In this document: positions 8,432 through 17,022 of the stretch, piece by piece | Layout of the letters: every line of letters begins with the position of its first letter | Position numbering within the stretch: position 1 is the stretch's first letter | NCBI RefSeq assembly: GCF_007003975.1 | Contig: NZ_VFTC01000013.1 | Coordinates: 106,378 to 170,377, forward strand | Direction: 5' to 3' | Length of the DNA: 64,000 bases | DNA from: Mesorhizobium sp. WSM4306 | Lineage (GTDB): Bacteria > Pseudomonadota > Alphaproteobacteria > Rhizobiales > Rhizobiaceae | Made by a program: the position numbers and the translations under genes | Notes under the pieces: model-generated | The model's database searches: none | The model's input: only the letters and a program-made list of their open reading frames with translations | What the model was told of the DNA's origin: nothing

Positions 8432-9520
8432 ATGAACAGACTGATCGGAAAATCCCTGACACGGCGCGGCGTGCTTGGCGCCGGCCTCGCCATATCAGGC
8501 GTACTCGCCATGCCGTCGATCCTGCGCGCGCAGGACAAGTCGCTGAAAGTCGGCGTCTATGGCGGCTATTTCAAGAAGTCCTTCGACGAGCACGTCTTCC
8601 CCGACTTCACCAAGGCCACCGGCATTGCCGTGGAATCGGTCGCCGAGCCGACCGGCGAAGCCTGGCTGGTGCAGCTCGAGCAGGCGGCCAAGGCCGGTCA
8701 GGCGCCCGCCGACCTTTCGATGATGTCGCAGACCTCGACGCTGAAGGGCCAGTCGACCGAATTGTGGACGCCGCTCGATACGTCGAAGTTCAAGCACTAT
8801 GGCGACCTCTTGCCGCGCTTCATCAACAAATATCCGGATGGCCGCGTCGCCGGCATCGGCGCCGTCGCCTGGTGGATCACGCTGGTCTCTAACACCGACG
8901 TCTACAAGGACGCGCCGACATCGTGGGCAGCCCTTTGGGACAAGGCCAACGAGGATAAGCTCGGCCTGCTGGCGCTTGCCTCCAACTCGTTCCTGCTCGA
9001 AGTGACGGCCAAGACCTTCATGGGCGGCACCAATGCGCTCGACACCGAAGAGGGGCTGAACAAGGCGTTCGAAAAGCTCGCCGAGGTCAAGCCGAACGTT
9101 CGCCTCTGGTATCGCGACGAGGCGCAGTTCGAGCAGGCGCTGAAGTCGGGCGAAATCCCGATGGGCCAGTATTATCACGACGTCACCGGGCTCGCGATCG
9201 CCGACGGCTTCCATGTCCGCTCGACCTTCCCGAAGGAAGGCGGCATCCAGGATTCCGGCAACTGGGTGCTGTCGCGTGCCTCGACCAAGGTCGACGAGGC
9301 GCATGCCTTCATCGACTATATGAGCCAGCCATCGATGCAGGGCGTGATGTCGCGCAAGGTCGGCACCACGCCAACCTTGAAGAAAGAGGTGCTCGACCTC
9401 AAGCCGGAAGAGTTCGCCGCGGTGTCGTCGGATATCGATCCGATCATCCCGCGCTACGACCTCTACACGTCGAAGGCCGACTGGATCAACCAGAAGTGGA
9501 CCGAGCTGATCGTCGGCTGA
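8432..9520 (+). CDS. ABC transporter substrate-binding protein, spermidine/putrescine-like
   Basis: A 362-residue periplasmic protein of the PotD-like SBP_bac_8 group. The N-terminus is a twin-arginine signal (LTRRGVLGAGLAISGVLA, cleavage near ILRAQ). The mature part opens with LKVGVYGGYFKKSFDEHVF and has later blocks (VAWWITLVSN, DSGNWVLSRAS, HAFIDYMSQP) found in binding proteins for polyamines and opine-like compounds. GAGGAG lies 8 bases before the start. It is the first gene of a four-gene transporter (binding protein, ATPase, two permeases). A strong hairpin after its stop may keep its mRNA more abundant than the membrane genes. Exact ligand unknown. Confidence 0.88.
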   Translation: MNRLIGKSLTRRGVLGAGLAISGVLAMPSILRAQDKSLKVGVYGGYFKKSFDEHVFPDFTKATGIAVESVAEPTGEAWLVQLEQAAKAGQAPADLSMMSQTSTLKGQSTELWTPLDTSKFKHYGDLLPRFINKYPDGRVAGIGAVAWWITLVSNTDVYKDAPTSWAALWDKANEDKLGLLALASNSFLLEVTAKTFMGGTNALDTEEGLNKAFEKLAEVKPNVRLWYRDEAQFEQALKSGEIPMGQYYHDVTGLAIADGFHVRSTFPKEGGIQDSGNWVLSRASTKVDEAHAFIDYMSQPSMQGVMSRKVGTTPTLKKEVLDLKPEEFAAVSSDIDPIIPRYDLYTSKADWINQKWTELIVG

Positions 9521-9542
9521 GCCGACGGCCCTGGACGTCAGC

Positions 9543-9567
9543 GGCCGCCGGGCATTGACCGGCGGCC
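9543..9567. terminator. Hairpin between binding-protein and ATPase genes
   Basis: GGCCGCCGG and CCGGCGGCC form a perfect 9-bp stem with a 7-base loop, followed by CCTTT, 22 bases after the binding-protein stop. Placement suggests a partial terminator or 3' end protector giving differential expression within the operon. Confidence 0.55.
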
Positions 9568-9589
9568 CCTTTAGCACAGAGGGATGAGC

Positions 9590-10627
9590 ATGCCCGGACT
9601 AGACATCAACAGCATCACCAAAAAATTCGGCAATTTCGCCGCCGTCGACAATGTCCAGCTCAACGTGCCGCACGGCACGTTCGTGTGCCTGCTCGGCCCG
9701 TCGGGCTGCGGCAAGACCACGCTGCTGCGCATGATTGCCGGGCTGGAGGAACCGACCAACGGCGCTATCGTCCTCGACGGCGAGGACATCACGCCGCTGC
9801 CGACGCACAAGCGCAATCTCGGCATGGTGTTCCAGTCGCTGGCGCTGTTTCCGCATCTCTCCGTCGGCGATAACATCGCCTATGCGCTGCGCATTCGCGG
9901 CGCCTCCAAGGAAGAGCAGAAGAAACGCGTCGACGAATTGCTGAGCTTGATCCACCTGACCGGCTTTGCCGACCGTCCGGTGGCCAAACTGTCGGGCGGC
10001 CAGCGTCAGCGCGTGGCGATTGCCCGGGCACTCGCTTTGTCGCCAAAACTGTTCCTGCTTGACGAGCCGCTGTCGGCGCTCGACGCCAAATTGCGCGAGG
10101 CCATGCAGGTGGAATTGCGCCAGCTGCAGCAGCGGCTTGGCATCACCACCATCGTCGTCACCCACGACCAGCGCGAAGCCATGACCATGGCCGACCTCGT
10201 CGTCGTCATGGGCCATGGCAAGATCCTGCAGGCGGCGCCACCGATCGAGATCTACCGCAAACCGGCCGACGCCTTCGTCGCCGACTTCATCGGCATCACC
10301 AATCTGTTGCCGGCCGAAGTCGACAGCACCGGCCGCACCACCATTTTGGGTACAGCCATTCCCGGCCTGGCCATGCCGGCGGGTCAGACAAAAGCGTCCG
10401 TCTCGGTCCGTCCCGAGGATGTGCATCTGGGCAGCCCCGGCGGCTCGGCCATTACCGGCGAGGTGAGTTTCGTGCGTGATCTCGGCGGCACCATCGAGAC
10501 CTTCGTCGACGTCGGCGGCACCAGCATCATTGCGGTCACGACGCCGCGCGAGCGCCATGACGTGCCGGTCGGCGCCAAGGTCGGCGTCACCCTGCCGCCG
10601 GCCAGCTGCGTGGTGCTTGGCGCATGA
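9590..10627 (+). CDS. ABC transporter ATP-binding protein (PotA-like)
   Basis: A 345-residue cytoplasmic ATPase that powers the preceding binding protein and following permeases. Walker A is GPSGCGKT (residues 36-43), the Q-loop is in MVFQSLALFPHL, the signature is LSGGQRQR (134-141), and Walker B is LFLLDEP (154-160), followed by the H-loop in VVTHDQREA. A C-terminal TOBE-type domain (about 260-345, SVRPEDVHLG) marks the spermidine/iron/opine class. I choose the second ATG (9590) because AGAGGG is then 6 bases upstream; the first, at 9584, would abut it. The next gene starts inside its stop codon. Confidence 0.93.
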   Translation: MPGLDINSITKKFGNFAAVDNVQLNVPHGTFVCLLGPSGCGKTTLLRMIAGLEEPTNGAIVLDGEDITPLPTHKRNLGMVFQSLALFPHLSVGDNIAYALRIRGASKEEQKKRVDELLSLIHLTGFADRPVAKLSGGQRQRVAIARALALSPKLFLLDEPLSALDAKLREAMQVELRQLQQRLGITTIVVTHDQREAMTMADLVVVMGHGKILQAAPPIEIYRKPADAFVADFIGITNLLPAEVDSTGRTTILGTAIPGLAMPAGQTKASVSVRPEDVHLGSPGGSAITGEVSFVRDLGGTIETFVDVGGTSIIAVTTPRERHDVPVGAKVGVTLPPASCVVLGA

Positions 10628-11478
10628 GACGCGAAGCCCCGAAGTCGGTAGCCGACTACACGCCGCTGTTCTTTCCGGCGCTGATGCTGATCGTCTTCTT
10701 CGTCGTGCCGTTCTCGACGATGATCGCGGTCAGCTTCTTCAAGCGCAACCCGTCCGGTTTCTACACACCGGATTTCGTGTTCGACAATTACGCCCGCTTC
10801 CTGTCGGTGTTCTTCGGCGGCGTGCTCGGCTTTTCGCTGATGCTGGCGGTGCTGGTCGCGGTCTGCTGCGTCTGCATCGCCTTCCCGTTCACCTATCTCC
10901 TGACTCGCCGGCCGCGCCGCGTGCAGACACTGTGGCTGGTCGGCCTCTTGTCTGTGCTGTCGCTGTCGGAAGTCATTATCGGCTTTGCCTGGTCGACGCT
11001 GTTTTCGCGCACCGCCGGGATCACCAATCTGTTCGTGGCGATCGGGCTGATGGACAAGCCGGTGGCGCTGCTGCCGACCTTCGGCGCGGTGCTGACCGGC
11101 ATGGTCTATCAGGCCCTGCCTTATACGATCCTGGTGCTGTACCCTGCCTTGGTCCGCCTCGACCCGACACTGCTGGAGGCGGCGCGCACGCTCGGCGCCT
11201 CGCCGATCCGGGCCTTCTTCAACGTCGTCGCGCCGGCGCTCCGTAACACCATCGTGGCGACGCTGATCATGGTCTTCGTCTTTGCGCTCGGCTCGTATCT
11301 TTTGCCGCAGATTCTCGGCCGGCCACAACACTGGACACTGTCGGTGCTGATCACCGACCAGGCGATCTACCAGTCCAACATGCCGTTTGCCGCGGCAATG
11401 GCCGTGTTCCTGGTGCTGATCTCGCTGGCGCTGGTCGGACTGACCCTTCTCGTCGGACGCCGGGAGAACGCCCTATGA
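10624..11478 (+). CDS. ABC transporter permease (PotB-like)
   Basis: A 284-residue inner-membrane permease with six predicted spans. It opens with a hydrophobic helix (FFPALMLIVFFVVPFSTMIA) and carries the EAA-type motif EAARTLGASPIRAFFNVVAPA near residues 179-199, which contacts the ATPase. ATGA overlaps join it to both the ATPase gene before it and the second permease after it. Together they form one transporter with the binding protein at 8432. The family (BPD_transp_1) covers polyamines, opines and iron complexes, so the substrate is not fixed. Confidence 0.92.
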   Translation: MRREAPKSVADYTPLFFPALMLIVFFVVPFSTMIAVSFFKRNPSGFYTPDFVFDNYARFLSVFFGGVLGFSLMLAVLVAVCCVCIAFPFTYLLTRRPRRVQTLWLVGLLSVLSLSEVIIGFAWSTLFSRTAGITNLFVAIGLMDKPVALLPTFGAVLTGMVYQALPYTILVLYPALVRLDPTLLEAARTLGASPIRAFFNVVAPALRNTIVATLIMVFVFALGSYLLPQILGRPQHWTLSVLITDQAIYQSNMPFAAAMAVFLVLISLALVGLTLLVGRRENAL

Positions 11479-12278
11479 CCGCGACCTTTTTGCGCCGTTT
11501 CTATTTCACCATCGTCGCGCTGTTCCTGGCCGCGCCACTGATCGTGGTCGCCGGTGTGTCGATCAACTCACGCCAGGAACTCACCTTCCCACCGGTGGGT
11601 TTCTCGCTTGCCTGGTACGCCCAGATCTTCACCGATCCGGAATGGCGGCTGGCGCTGATCCATTCGGTGACGCTCGCCGTCTGTTCGGCGGCGATTGCCG
11701 TTGCGGTCGCGCTGCCGCTGGCCTGGTTCCTGTGGCGGCGCATCGCGCCATGGGCAAACATCTTTCAGGTGCTGGGGCTTGCCCCCTTCATCCTGCCACC
11801 GGTCATCACAGCGCTCGGCTTCCTCTCCTTCTGGGCGACGGTCGGGCTGTTCGGCCAGTTCTTCACCGCCATCATCAGCCACGCCATCTTCTTCGTGACG
11901 CTGCCGCTGGTGACGCTGTCGCTGGGCTTTGCCTCGATCGACCGCTCGCTGGTCGAGGCCGCCGCCACGATGGGTGCCGACGACCGCACGGTGCTGAAGA
12001 CCGTGGTGCTGCCGCTGATCCTGCCTTACCTCGTCTCGGGCTACGCCTTCGCCTTCGTGCTGTCGCTCAACGAATACATCGTCGCCTATATGACGATCGG
12101 CTTCACCACCGAGACGCTGCCGATCAAGATCTTCAACGCGCTGCGCTACGGCTACACGCCGACCATGGCCGCCGTGTCGGTGTTCTTCGTCGCGGTGGCG
12201 GCACTGGTGTTCGGCTCGATCGCCCGGTTCGGCGATATACGCAGGCTGCTCGGCGCGATGTCGTCGGACGGCAACTGA
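11475..12278 (+). CDS. ABC transporter permease (PotC-like), intact copy
   Basis: A 267-residue inner-membrane permease, last gene of the 8432-12278 operon, started by the ATG overlapping the previous stop. It has six hydrophobic spans and the ATPase-docking loop EAAATMGADDRTVLKTVVLPL (about residues 159-179). Its last 570 bases (11709-12278) occur again at 15903-16472 with no gaps and only eleven differences by my count. The intact copy is therefore one side of a direct duplication flanking a 3.6-kb mosaic segment. Nothing in this copy looks damaged. Confidence 0.93.
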   Translation: MTATFLRRFYFTIVALFLAAPLIVVAGVSINSRQELTFPPVGFSLAWYAQIFTDPEWRLALIHSVTLAVCSAAIAVAVALPLAWFLWRRIAPWANIFQVLGLAPFILPPVITALGFLSFWATVGLFGQFFTAIISHAIFFVTLPLVTLSLGFASIDRSLVEAAATMGADDRTVLKTVVLPLILPYLVSGYAFAFVLSLNEYIVAYMTIGFTTETLPIKIFNALRYGYTPTMAAVSVFFVAVAALVFGSIARFGDIRRLLGAMSSDGN

Positions 12279-12496
12279 GGAAGCTATACCGCAGTATCGC
12301 TCGCTCATTGATCAGACTTTCAATTTACACTCTCAACAGAATCTCGTGTGTCAACCGGCCGCGCTGAGCTCGAGCATCGATTCCGAAGACCTTGTCAGGA
12401 GGAGGGCCTTGACTTGCCCAAAGCAAACGGCAGCTTTGCGCCCAATGTCGGCCGTAGGAGTAAGTCTAGCCGTTGTCCGAAGCAGACATTTGCCAG

Positions 12497-12774
12497 CTAT
12501 CTGCCGAAATGGTCGACCGCGAAGTCGATGAAGGTGCGCAACTTAGGTGTGATCCGCAGATCGGCGGCAAACAGAATATGCATTTGGGCGTCTGGCGGCC
12601 CGGTACGTCGGAAGAAGCCTCACTAGCCGTCCGTCCTCGACGGCATCCCTCACGAGCGCGAATGGCTGTAGCAGGACTCCCAATCCTGCCAGGGTCAACG
12701 TCAAAAGTGCCTGTCCATTCGCAGGAGAGCGACCGTCAAGCGCCGTCAGCCAAGGCCTAGCGGATGTCAGTGCT
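12497..12774 (-). pseudogene. LysR-family regulator remnant (C-terminal effector domain, frameshifted)
   Basis: Read on the minus strand, one frame gives ALLTLTLAGLGVLLQPFALV and then EDGRLVRLLPTYRAARRPN. The frame then slips and another continues MHILFAADLRITPKLRTFID and FAVDHFGR before a TAG at 12497. This is the standard C-terminal end of a LysR effector domain, with one frameshift near 12590-12600 and no N-terminal part. It directly adjoins the stop codon of the intact LysR gene at 12775, in the same orientation. The neighbouring 12279-12496 holds nothing I can recognise. Confidence 0.75.
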
Positions 12775-13668
12775 TTACCGGTCGAGACCCCAGAGGTGGG
12801 GATTTCTTGCGAAGTACTCGATCAGCATTTCGGTGAGCACCCGCACTTTGCGCGTGGGATGCTGACCCGGCGGGCGGACGACATACGCGGCCCCCGGAGG
12901 TACCGGATAGCGTGTCATGATCGGGACCAGCGCGCCGGAGGCCACATATTCATGGGTGATGCAGTCGGGGAGCCAGGCGATGCCGAGACCTGCCGCCGCG
13001 GCGGCGGCGAGCGCCGTGGCGCTATCGGCCTTGAACTTGCCCTGCGGCTGGACCGTAACAATCTTGCTGCCATCCATGAACTGCCAGGTTTCCGTTCCCT
13101 GCATGAGGGCCTGATGGGTGACGAGTTCGTCCAGAGTCTCGGGTGACCCGTGCGCTTTGATATAATCCGGGCTTGCGACAAGCTTTCCATGGATCGGCCC
13201 GACACGCTTCGCGATCAGGTTGGAGTCCTGAAGGTAGGCGCCCCGGATCGCGCAATCGAAACCCTCTGCGATGAGATCGACGAAGCGATCGCTGTAGGAA
13301 GTATGAATGTGCAGCTGCGGGTGCCGGCGCGCCATTTCCGCGAGCACGGAGGCAAAGTGGGTCGGGCCGAAAGTGAGCGGCATGGCAACCCTCAGGCGGC
13401 CGCGCAGCTCACCGGTGGGGAGGATCGTTTCCCTGGCCGTATCGATCTCGGCACTGGCTCGGGCCGCATGGTCTCTGAACGTGATCCCCGCTTCGGTGAG
13501 CGCGGCGCCGCGGGTCGTTCGTGCAAGAAGCTGGACGCCAAGTTCCGTCTCGATCCGGAAAAGCCGGCGACTGACGATAGACTTCGCGACGCCGAGCCGG
13601 CGCGCCGCAGCCGATATGCCCCCTGCATCGGCCACTGCCACGAATGTCTGTAGATCTTCAATGTCCAA
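12775..13668 (-). CDS. LysR-family transcriptional regulator
   Basis: A 297-residue regulator starting with TTG behind GAGGAA. The N-terminal helix-turn-helix reads DIEDLQTFVAVADAGGISAA with RRLGVAKSIVSRRLFRIE, and the substrate-binding domain includes LRGRLRVAMPLTFGPTHFA. This is the CrgA/AaeR-like class. It is divergent from the isochorismatase-like gene at 13823, which it probably controls. A remnant of another LysR gene abuts its 3' end. It lies inside the segment bounded by the duplicated permease sequence and may have come in with its neighbour by transfer. Confidence 0.88.
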   Translation of the reverse strand: MDIEDLQTFVAVADAGGISAAARRLGVAKSIVSRRLFRIETELGVQLLARTTRGAALTEAGITFRDHAARASAEIDTARETILPTGELRGRLRVAMPLTFGPTHFASVLAEMARRHPQLHIHTSYSDRFVDLIAEGFDCAIRGAYLQDSNLIAKRVGPIHGKLVASPDYIKAHGSPETLDELVTHQALMQGTETWQFMDGSKIVTVQPQGKFKADSATALAAAAAAGLGIAWLPDCITHEYVASGALVPIMTRYPVPPGAAYVVRPPGQHPTRKVRVLTEMLIEYFARNPHLWGLDR

Positions 13669-13822
13669 TTAGGCGTTCCTCATTTCGCGACACAGCTTGC
13701 CTGATTATGGCACTACCGCGTCACCAATAGGAACAGCAAATTGCGTCAAGGCAACGCCGCCCGCTGGCGCATGTCTCCCGTGAACCCATTGCCGTCGATA
13801 GCGGCAGAGAAAGGAAGTCTTG

Positions 13823-14476
13823 ATGACCCCTCGTAACGGCCTCGATTCGCTTCTTCGCCCCGAAGATTCGGTCCTCGTTCTGATCGACCATCAGCCTTAT
13901 CAGCTCGCAAACCTGAACAGCCACGATCCGCACATGGTGGTCAACAACACGACCGCGCTGGCGAAGCTGGCAAAAGCCTTCAATGTTCCGACCATTCTCA
14001 CCAGCGTGATCGCGGCGCGCGGTGGACTTCTCTTCAAGCAGATCACCGACGTATTTCCGAACCAGGAAGTCATCGATCGCACCTGGGTGAACACCTGGCA
14101 GGACGAGAATGTGGTGAACGTCGTCAAGACGACCGGCCGCAAGCAGCTGATCATCGCCGGCCTGTGGACCGAGGTCTGCGTCGCGATGCCTGTGATCCAG
14201 GCCGCCGGCGAAGGCTGGGACGTGACCGTGATCACCGACGCGTCGGGCGGGATTTCGAAGGAGTCTCACGAAGTTGCCATCCAGCGAATGATCGCGGCCG
14301 GCGCGAACGTGATGACCGTGATGGCGCTCGCTGGCGAATGGCAACGCGATTGGGCGCGCACCGAGCATGTCGAGGAGCTGACCGAGATTCTCATCCAGCA
14401 CTTCGGCGGCAGCGGCATCGCGTATCTTTGGGAGCAGCAGCTTCTCAACACGCCCGTTCCGCGCGCCGCAGCGTGA
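13823..14476 (+). CDS. Isochorismatase-family hydrolase (YcaC-like)
   Basis: A 217-residue cytoplasmic cysteine hydrolase. The catalytic Asp is in VLVLIDHQPYQ (Asp22) and the nucleophilic Cys in LIIAGLWTEVCVAMPV (Cys119). I could not place the family's catalytic lysine with confidence. The mid region TWQDENVVNVVKTTGRKQ and the end SGISKESHEVAIQRM-like stretch fit the YcaC subgroup, whose natural substrate is unknown. ATG at 13823 follows AAGGAAG; a TTG overlapping it is less likely. It is divergent from a LysR gene, a common pairing in which the regulator senses a small reactive or aromatic compound. Confidence 0.88.
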   Translation: MTPRNGLDSLLRPEDSVLVLIDHQPYQLANLNSHDPHMVVNNTTALAKLAKAFNVPTILTSVIAARGGLLFKQITDVFPNQEVIDRTWVNTWQDENVVNVVKTTGRKQLIIAGLWTEVCVAMPVIQAAGEGWDVTVITDASGGISKESHEVAIQRMIAAGANVMTVMALAGEWQRDWARTEHVEELTEILIQHFGGSGIAYLWEQQLLNTPVPRAAA

Positions 14477-14546
14477 ATCGAGCGGGGATGACGAGCGATC
14501 CCTCGGGCGCCCGAGCGTCGCTCGAGCCTCGTCTTTCCCCCTTCCT

Positions 14547-14580
14547 GGGCACGCGCCTCGCGCATGACAGGCGCGTGCCC
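14547..14580. terminator. Strong hairpin downstream of the isochorismatase-like gene
   Basis: GGGCACGCGCCT and AGGCGCGTGCCC form a perfect 12-bp stem with a 10-base loop, 70 bases after the stop codon. There is no T-tract. It is the only structure I see in the 307-base spacer 14477-14783, which otherwise holds no credible gene. Confidence 0.5.
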
Positions 14581-14783
14581 TCGGGGCGGCAGCCCAAGAT
14601 CTTCGATCGGTCGATGCGGGCCTCTCCTCCCGAGCCGCGCCGGAAAGCGGGTGGGCCGAGCTCACCCGACTAGATCGCAAATGATGCCTGAGGTCCTGGC
14701 GGGCGCGTGAACCGGCCTGGGTCCGGGGTCCAGGCCTCTCCCTCGCAATGTTAGGCGCGCCATCCGAGGTGCATGGACTAAAA

Positions 14784-15544
14784 ATGGTAGAAAAGGACAG
14801 CGTCGTGATCGATTTGAACGGAAAGCGTGCATTGGTTACGGGAGGATCGCGGGGCATCGGGGCCGCGATCGCGTTGGCACTGGCGGAGAACGGCGCCGAC
14901 GTTGCATTTACTTACCAGCGCTCCGCCGAGAAGGCCGATGCGGTGGTCAAGTCCATCGAAAGCAAGGGGCGTCGCGCAGTCGCTATCCAAGCCGACAGCG
15001 CCGCCCCGGAGGCCATCATGCGCTCTGTGAGCGAAGCCGTCTTGGCGCTCGGTGGACTCGATATCCTCGTCAATAGCGCGGCTATCGGCCACACCGGATC
15101 GATCGCGGACATCGACCTGAATGATTATCAGGCCGTATGGACGTCAACGTGCGAGCGCCGGTGCTGTTTGCGAAAGCAGTTATCCCGCATCTCACCGAAG
15201 GGGGACGCATCATCACGATCGGTTCGGCCTTGGGGGAGCGGGTCCCGTTCCCAGGTATAACGGCTTATGCGATGTCCAAGGCGGCACTTACCTCCTTCAC
15301 CCGCGGTCTTTCGCGCGAACTCGGCCCGAACGGCATCACCGTGAATCTTGTGCAGCCCGGGGCGACCAATACGGATGCAAATCCGGCCGACGGGGAGGCT
15401 GCCGATTTCCAGCGAAGCCTGACGTCTTTGGGACGCTACGCCGAGCCGCGCGAAGTCGCGAACGCTGTGGTCTTTCTGGCAAGTCCCGCCGCGAGCGTGA
15501 TTACGGGCACCATCCTGACCGCCGACGCGGGCGCAATCGCCTGA
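14784..15544 (+). pseudogene. SDR-family oxidoreductase, disrupted by a frameshift
   Basis: Two reading frames together make a normal classical short-chain dehydrogenase of about 250 residues. The first carries the cofactor motif LVTGGSRGIGAAIA and LDILVNSAAIG and runs to DLNDYQAVW. The second resumes at DVNVRAPVLFAKAVIPHL and holds the catalytic Ser (TIGSALG), YAMSK and the C-terminal GTILTADAGAIA. The join at about 15133-15137 (GCCGTATGGACG) needs one extra base to read through. So the gene has a single-base deletion, or the assembly has an error there. Start uncertain: ATG 14784 or GTG 14806. It follows the isochorismatase-like gene on the same strand. Confidence 0.8.
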
Positions 15545-15752
15545 GCCGACTTGATGTTCGCCAGCAGGTCCGGGGAGACGTCATATCGAGCCGGGACCGG
15601 CTTCTCACCCGGCCCATCCCGGGGCCGCTTGGCAAAACGTCTGTGTCAAACAGGCCGCGACGGATGACATCGCCCTCCGGCAACAGGGATGTTGGCGTCC
15701 GCCGCGCCTGATCTTGCTTCGCCGCTTTTTAAGAATTCACGGGTCTCCTCGA

Positions 15753-15902
15753 TGCCTCCCACCTCCGCCCCGGGTCTGCCGCTCACCCGCCGCGATGTCC
15801 TGATCTCGGCCTCGGCGCTTACCGCAAGCTTCACCTTTCCGCTGGGCGCCACGGTCCATGAAGGCGTGATCCAGAACTGGTGGCGGCAGGGCATGATGGG
15901 TA
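15753..15902 (+). pseudogene. Truncated ORF with a Tat signal peptide
   Basis: About 50 codons from ATG 15753 give GLPLTRRDVLISASALTASF then TFPLGATVHEGVIQNWWRQG, i.e. a twin-arginine signal and the first residues of an exported protein. At about 15903 the sequence becomes the duplicated permease tail, read in a different frame, so the gene is cut off there. The product family cannot be named from so little. This lost 3' end marks the left edge of the duplicated block. Confidence 0.55.
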
Positions 15903-16472
15903 GCGCTGCCGCTGGCCTGGTTCCTGTGGCGGCGCATCGCGCCATGGGCAAACATCTTTCAGGTACTGGGGCTGGCGCCCTTCATCCTGCCGCCGGTCAT
16001 CACAGCGCTCGGCTTTCTCTCCTTCTGGGCGACGGTCGGGCTGTTCGGCCAGTTCTTCACCGCCATCATCAGCCACGCCATCTTCTTCGTGACGCTGCCG
16101 CTGGTGACGCTGTCGCTGGGCTTTGCCTCGATCGACCGCTCGCTGGTCGAGGCCGCGGCCACCATGGGCGCCGACGACCGCACGGTGCTGAAGACCGTGG
16201 TGCTGCCGCTGATCCTGCCTTACCTCGTCTCGGGCTATGCCTTCGCCTTCGTGCTGTCGCTCAACGAATACATCGTCGCCTATATGACGATCGGCTTCAC
16301 CACCGAGACGCTGCCGATCAAGATCTTCAACGCGCTGCGCTACGGCTACACGCCGACCATGGCCGCCGTGTCGGTGTTCTTCATCGCGGTGGCGGCACTG
16401 GTGTTCGGCTCGATCGCCAGGTTCGGCGATATACGCAGGCTGCTCGGCGCGATGTCGTCGGACGGCAACTGA
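15903..16472 (+). pseudogene. 5'-truncated second copy of the PotC-like permease gene
   Basis: This 570-base block matches 11709-12278 base for base apart from eleven substitutions, with no gaps, and ends at the same stop codon. Ten of the changes are silent and one is Val to Ile. It lacks the first 78 codons, so no permease can be made; the longest in-frame start is at 16089. The left junction is inside the Tat-signal ORF, the right junction inside an opposite-strand membrane-protein gene. Confidence 0.9.
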
Positions 16473-16708
16473 GCGAAGCCAGGCAGCTTTGCATAGCGAG
16501 ACTTCAAAATGCGGCCGATCTGGACCAGATTCAGAAGTACAAAGAAAACGTTCCAGCCGACGACGTTCATGAGCGGCGCCGGCTGGCTATAGAAATACAA
16601 GGCAAGACAGATTGCAGCCGCCGTGGTGAGAATCCTCAGCCGCAAAATGTCCAGCGTGAAGTAGGCGATCACATACAGGATGTTCGCCATGTTTATCAGA
16701 AAGTCCAT
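16473..16708 (-). pseudogene. N-terminal fragment of a Popeye-like membrane protein
   Basis: Starting at ATG 16708 (CAGGGAC upstream), about 78 codons encode two or three hydrophobic helices (MANILYVIAYFTLDILRLRI, then ALYFYSQPAPLMNVVGWNVF and FVLLNLVQIGRIL). This resembles the membrane part of bacterial Popeye-like proteins, which normally continue into a cyclic-nucleotide-binding-like domain. Here the frame runs straight into the antisense of the permease copy, so the C-terminal part is lost. A 120-codon chimeric ORF remains open to 16346. Family assignment is from memory of the helix pattern. Confidence 0.5.
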
Positions 16709-16734
16709 GTCCCTGGTTCCAATGGGCTGGGCAC

Positions 16735-16893
16735 TCAGACGAGACGGTCCTTGAAGTGTTCCCGAACGGCAAAGGCGATCGCGCCGCGGCGAATGCCTAT
16801 GTCCTTCAGGATGTGGTCGGGCAGTTCCTGCAAGGCCCTCTCGGCCCTGCGTGCTCTCAGCCCGATCGAAACGCGCTTTAGGTAGTGAAACAT
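16735..16893 (-). CDS. DUF1127 mini-protein
   Basis: A 52-residue, strongly basic protein with the DUF1127 pattern: RRAERALQELPDHILKDIGI then RRGAI near the middle, with a short C-terminal extension. I take the ATG at 16893 because GGAG lies 6 bases upstream; an ATG four codons earlier (16905) has no clear ribosome site. Proteins of this family in alphaproteobacteria bind RNA or affect phosphate and carbon metabolism, but the role of this one is not shown by context. It sits beside the truncated Popeye-like gene on the same strand. Confidence 0.85.
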   Translation of the reverse strand: MFHYLKRVSIGLRARRAERALQELPDHILKDIGIRRGAIAFAVREHFKDRLV

Positions 16894-17022
16894 TGCTTTC
16901 TCCATTCGTGGGAATCGCAGCACATGGAATGCGGCATGCCGCGCCAAGCGCCGTGCTGTTGATGTTTGCTGGTTGAATGACGCTGCCCCGCTTTGTTCAC
17001 GCGAGGCAGCGACCGGAGGTCG

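Noticed and set aside
11709..16472. Composite transposon flanked by direct repeats
   Set aside because: The repeats are parts of a permease gene, not insertion sequences, and no transposase or terminal inverted repeats are present.
16346..16472. The last 40 codons of the chimeric minus-strand membrane ORF
   Set aside because: They are the antisense of the permease copy and not part of the original protein.
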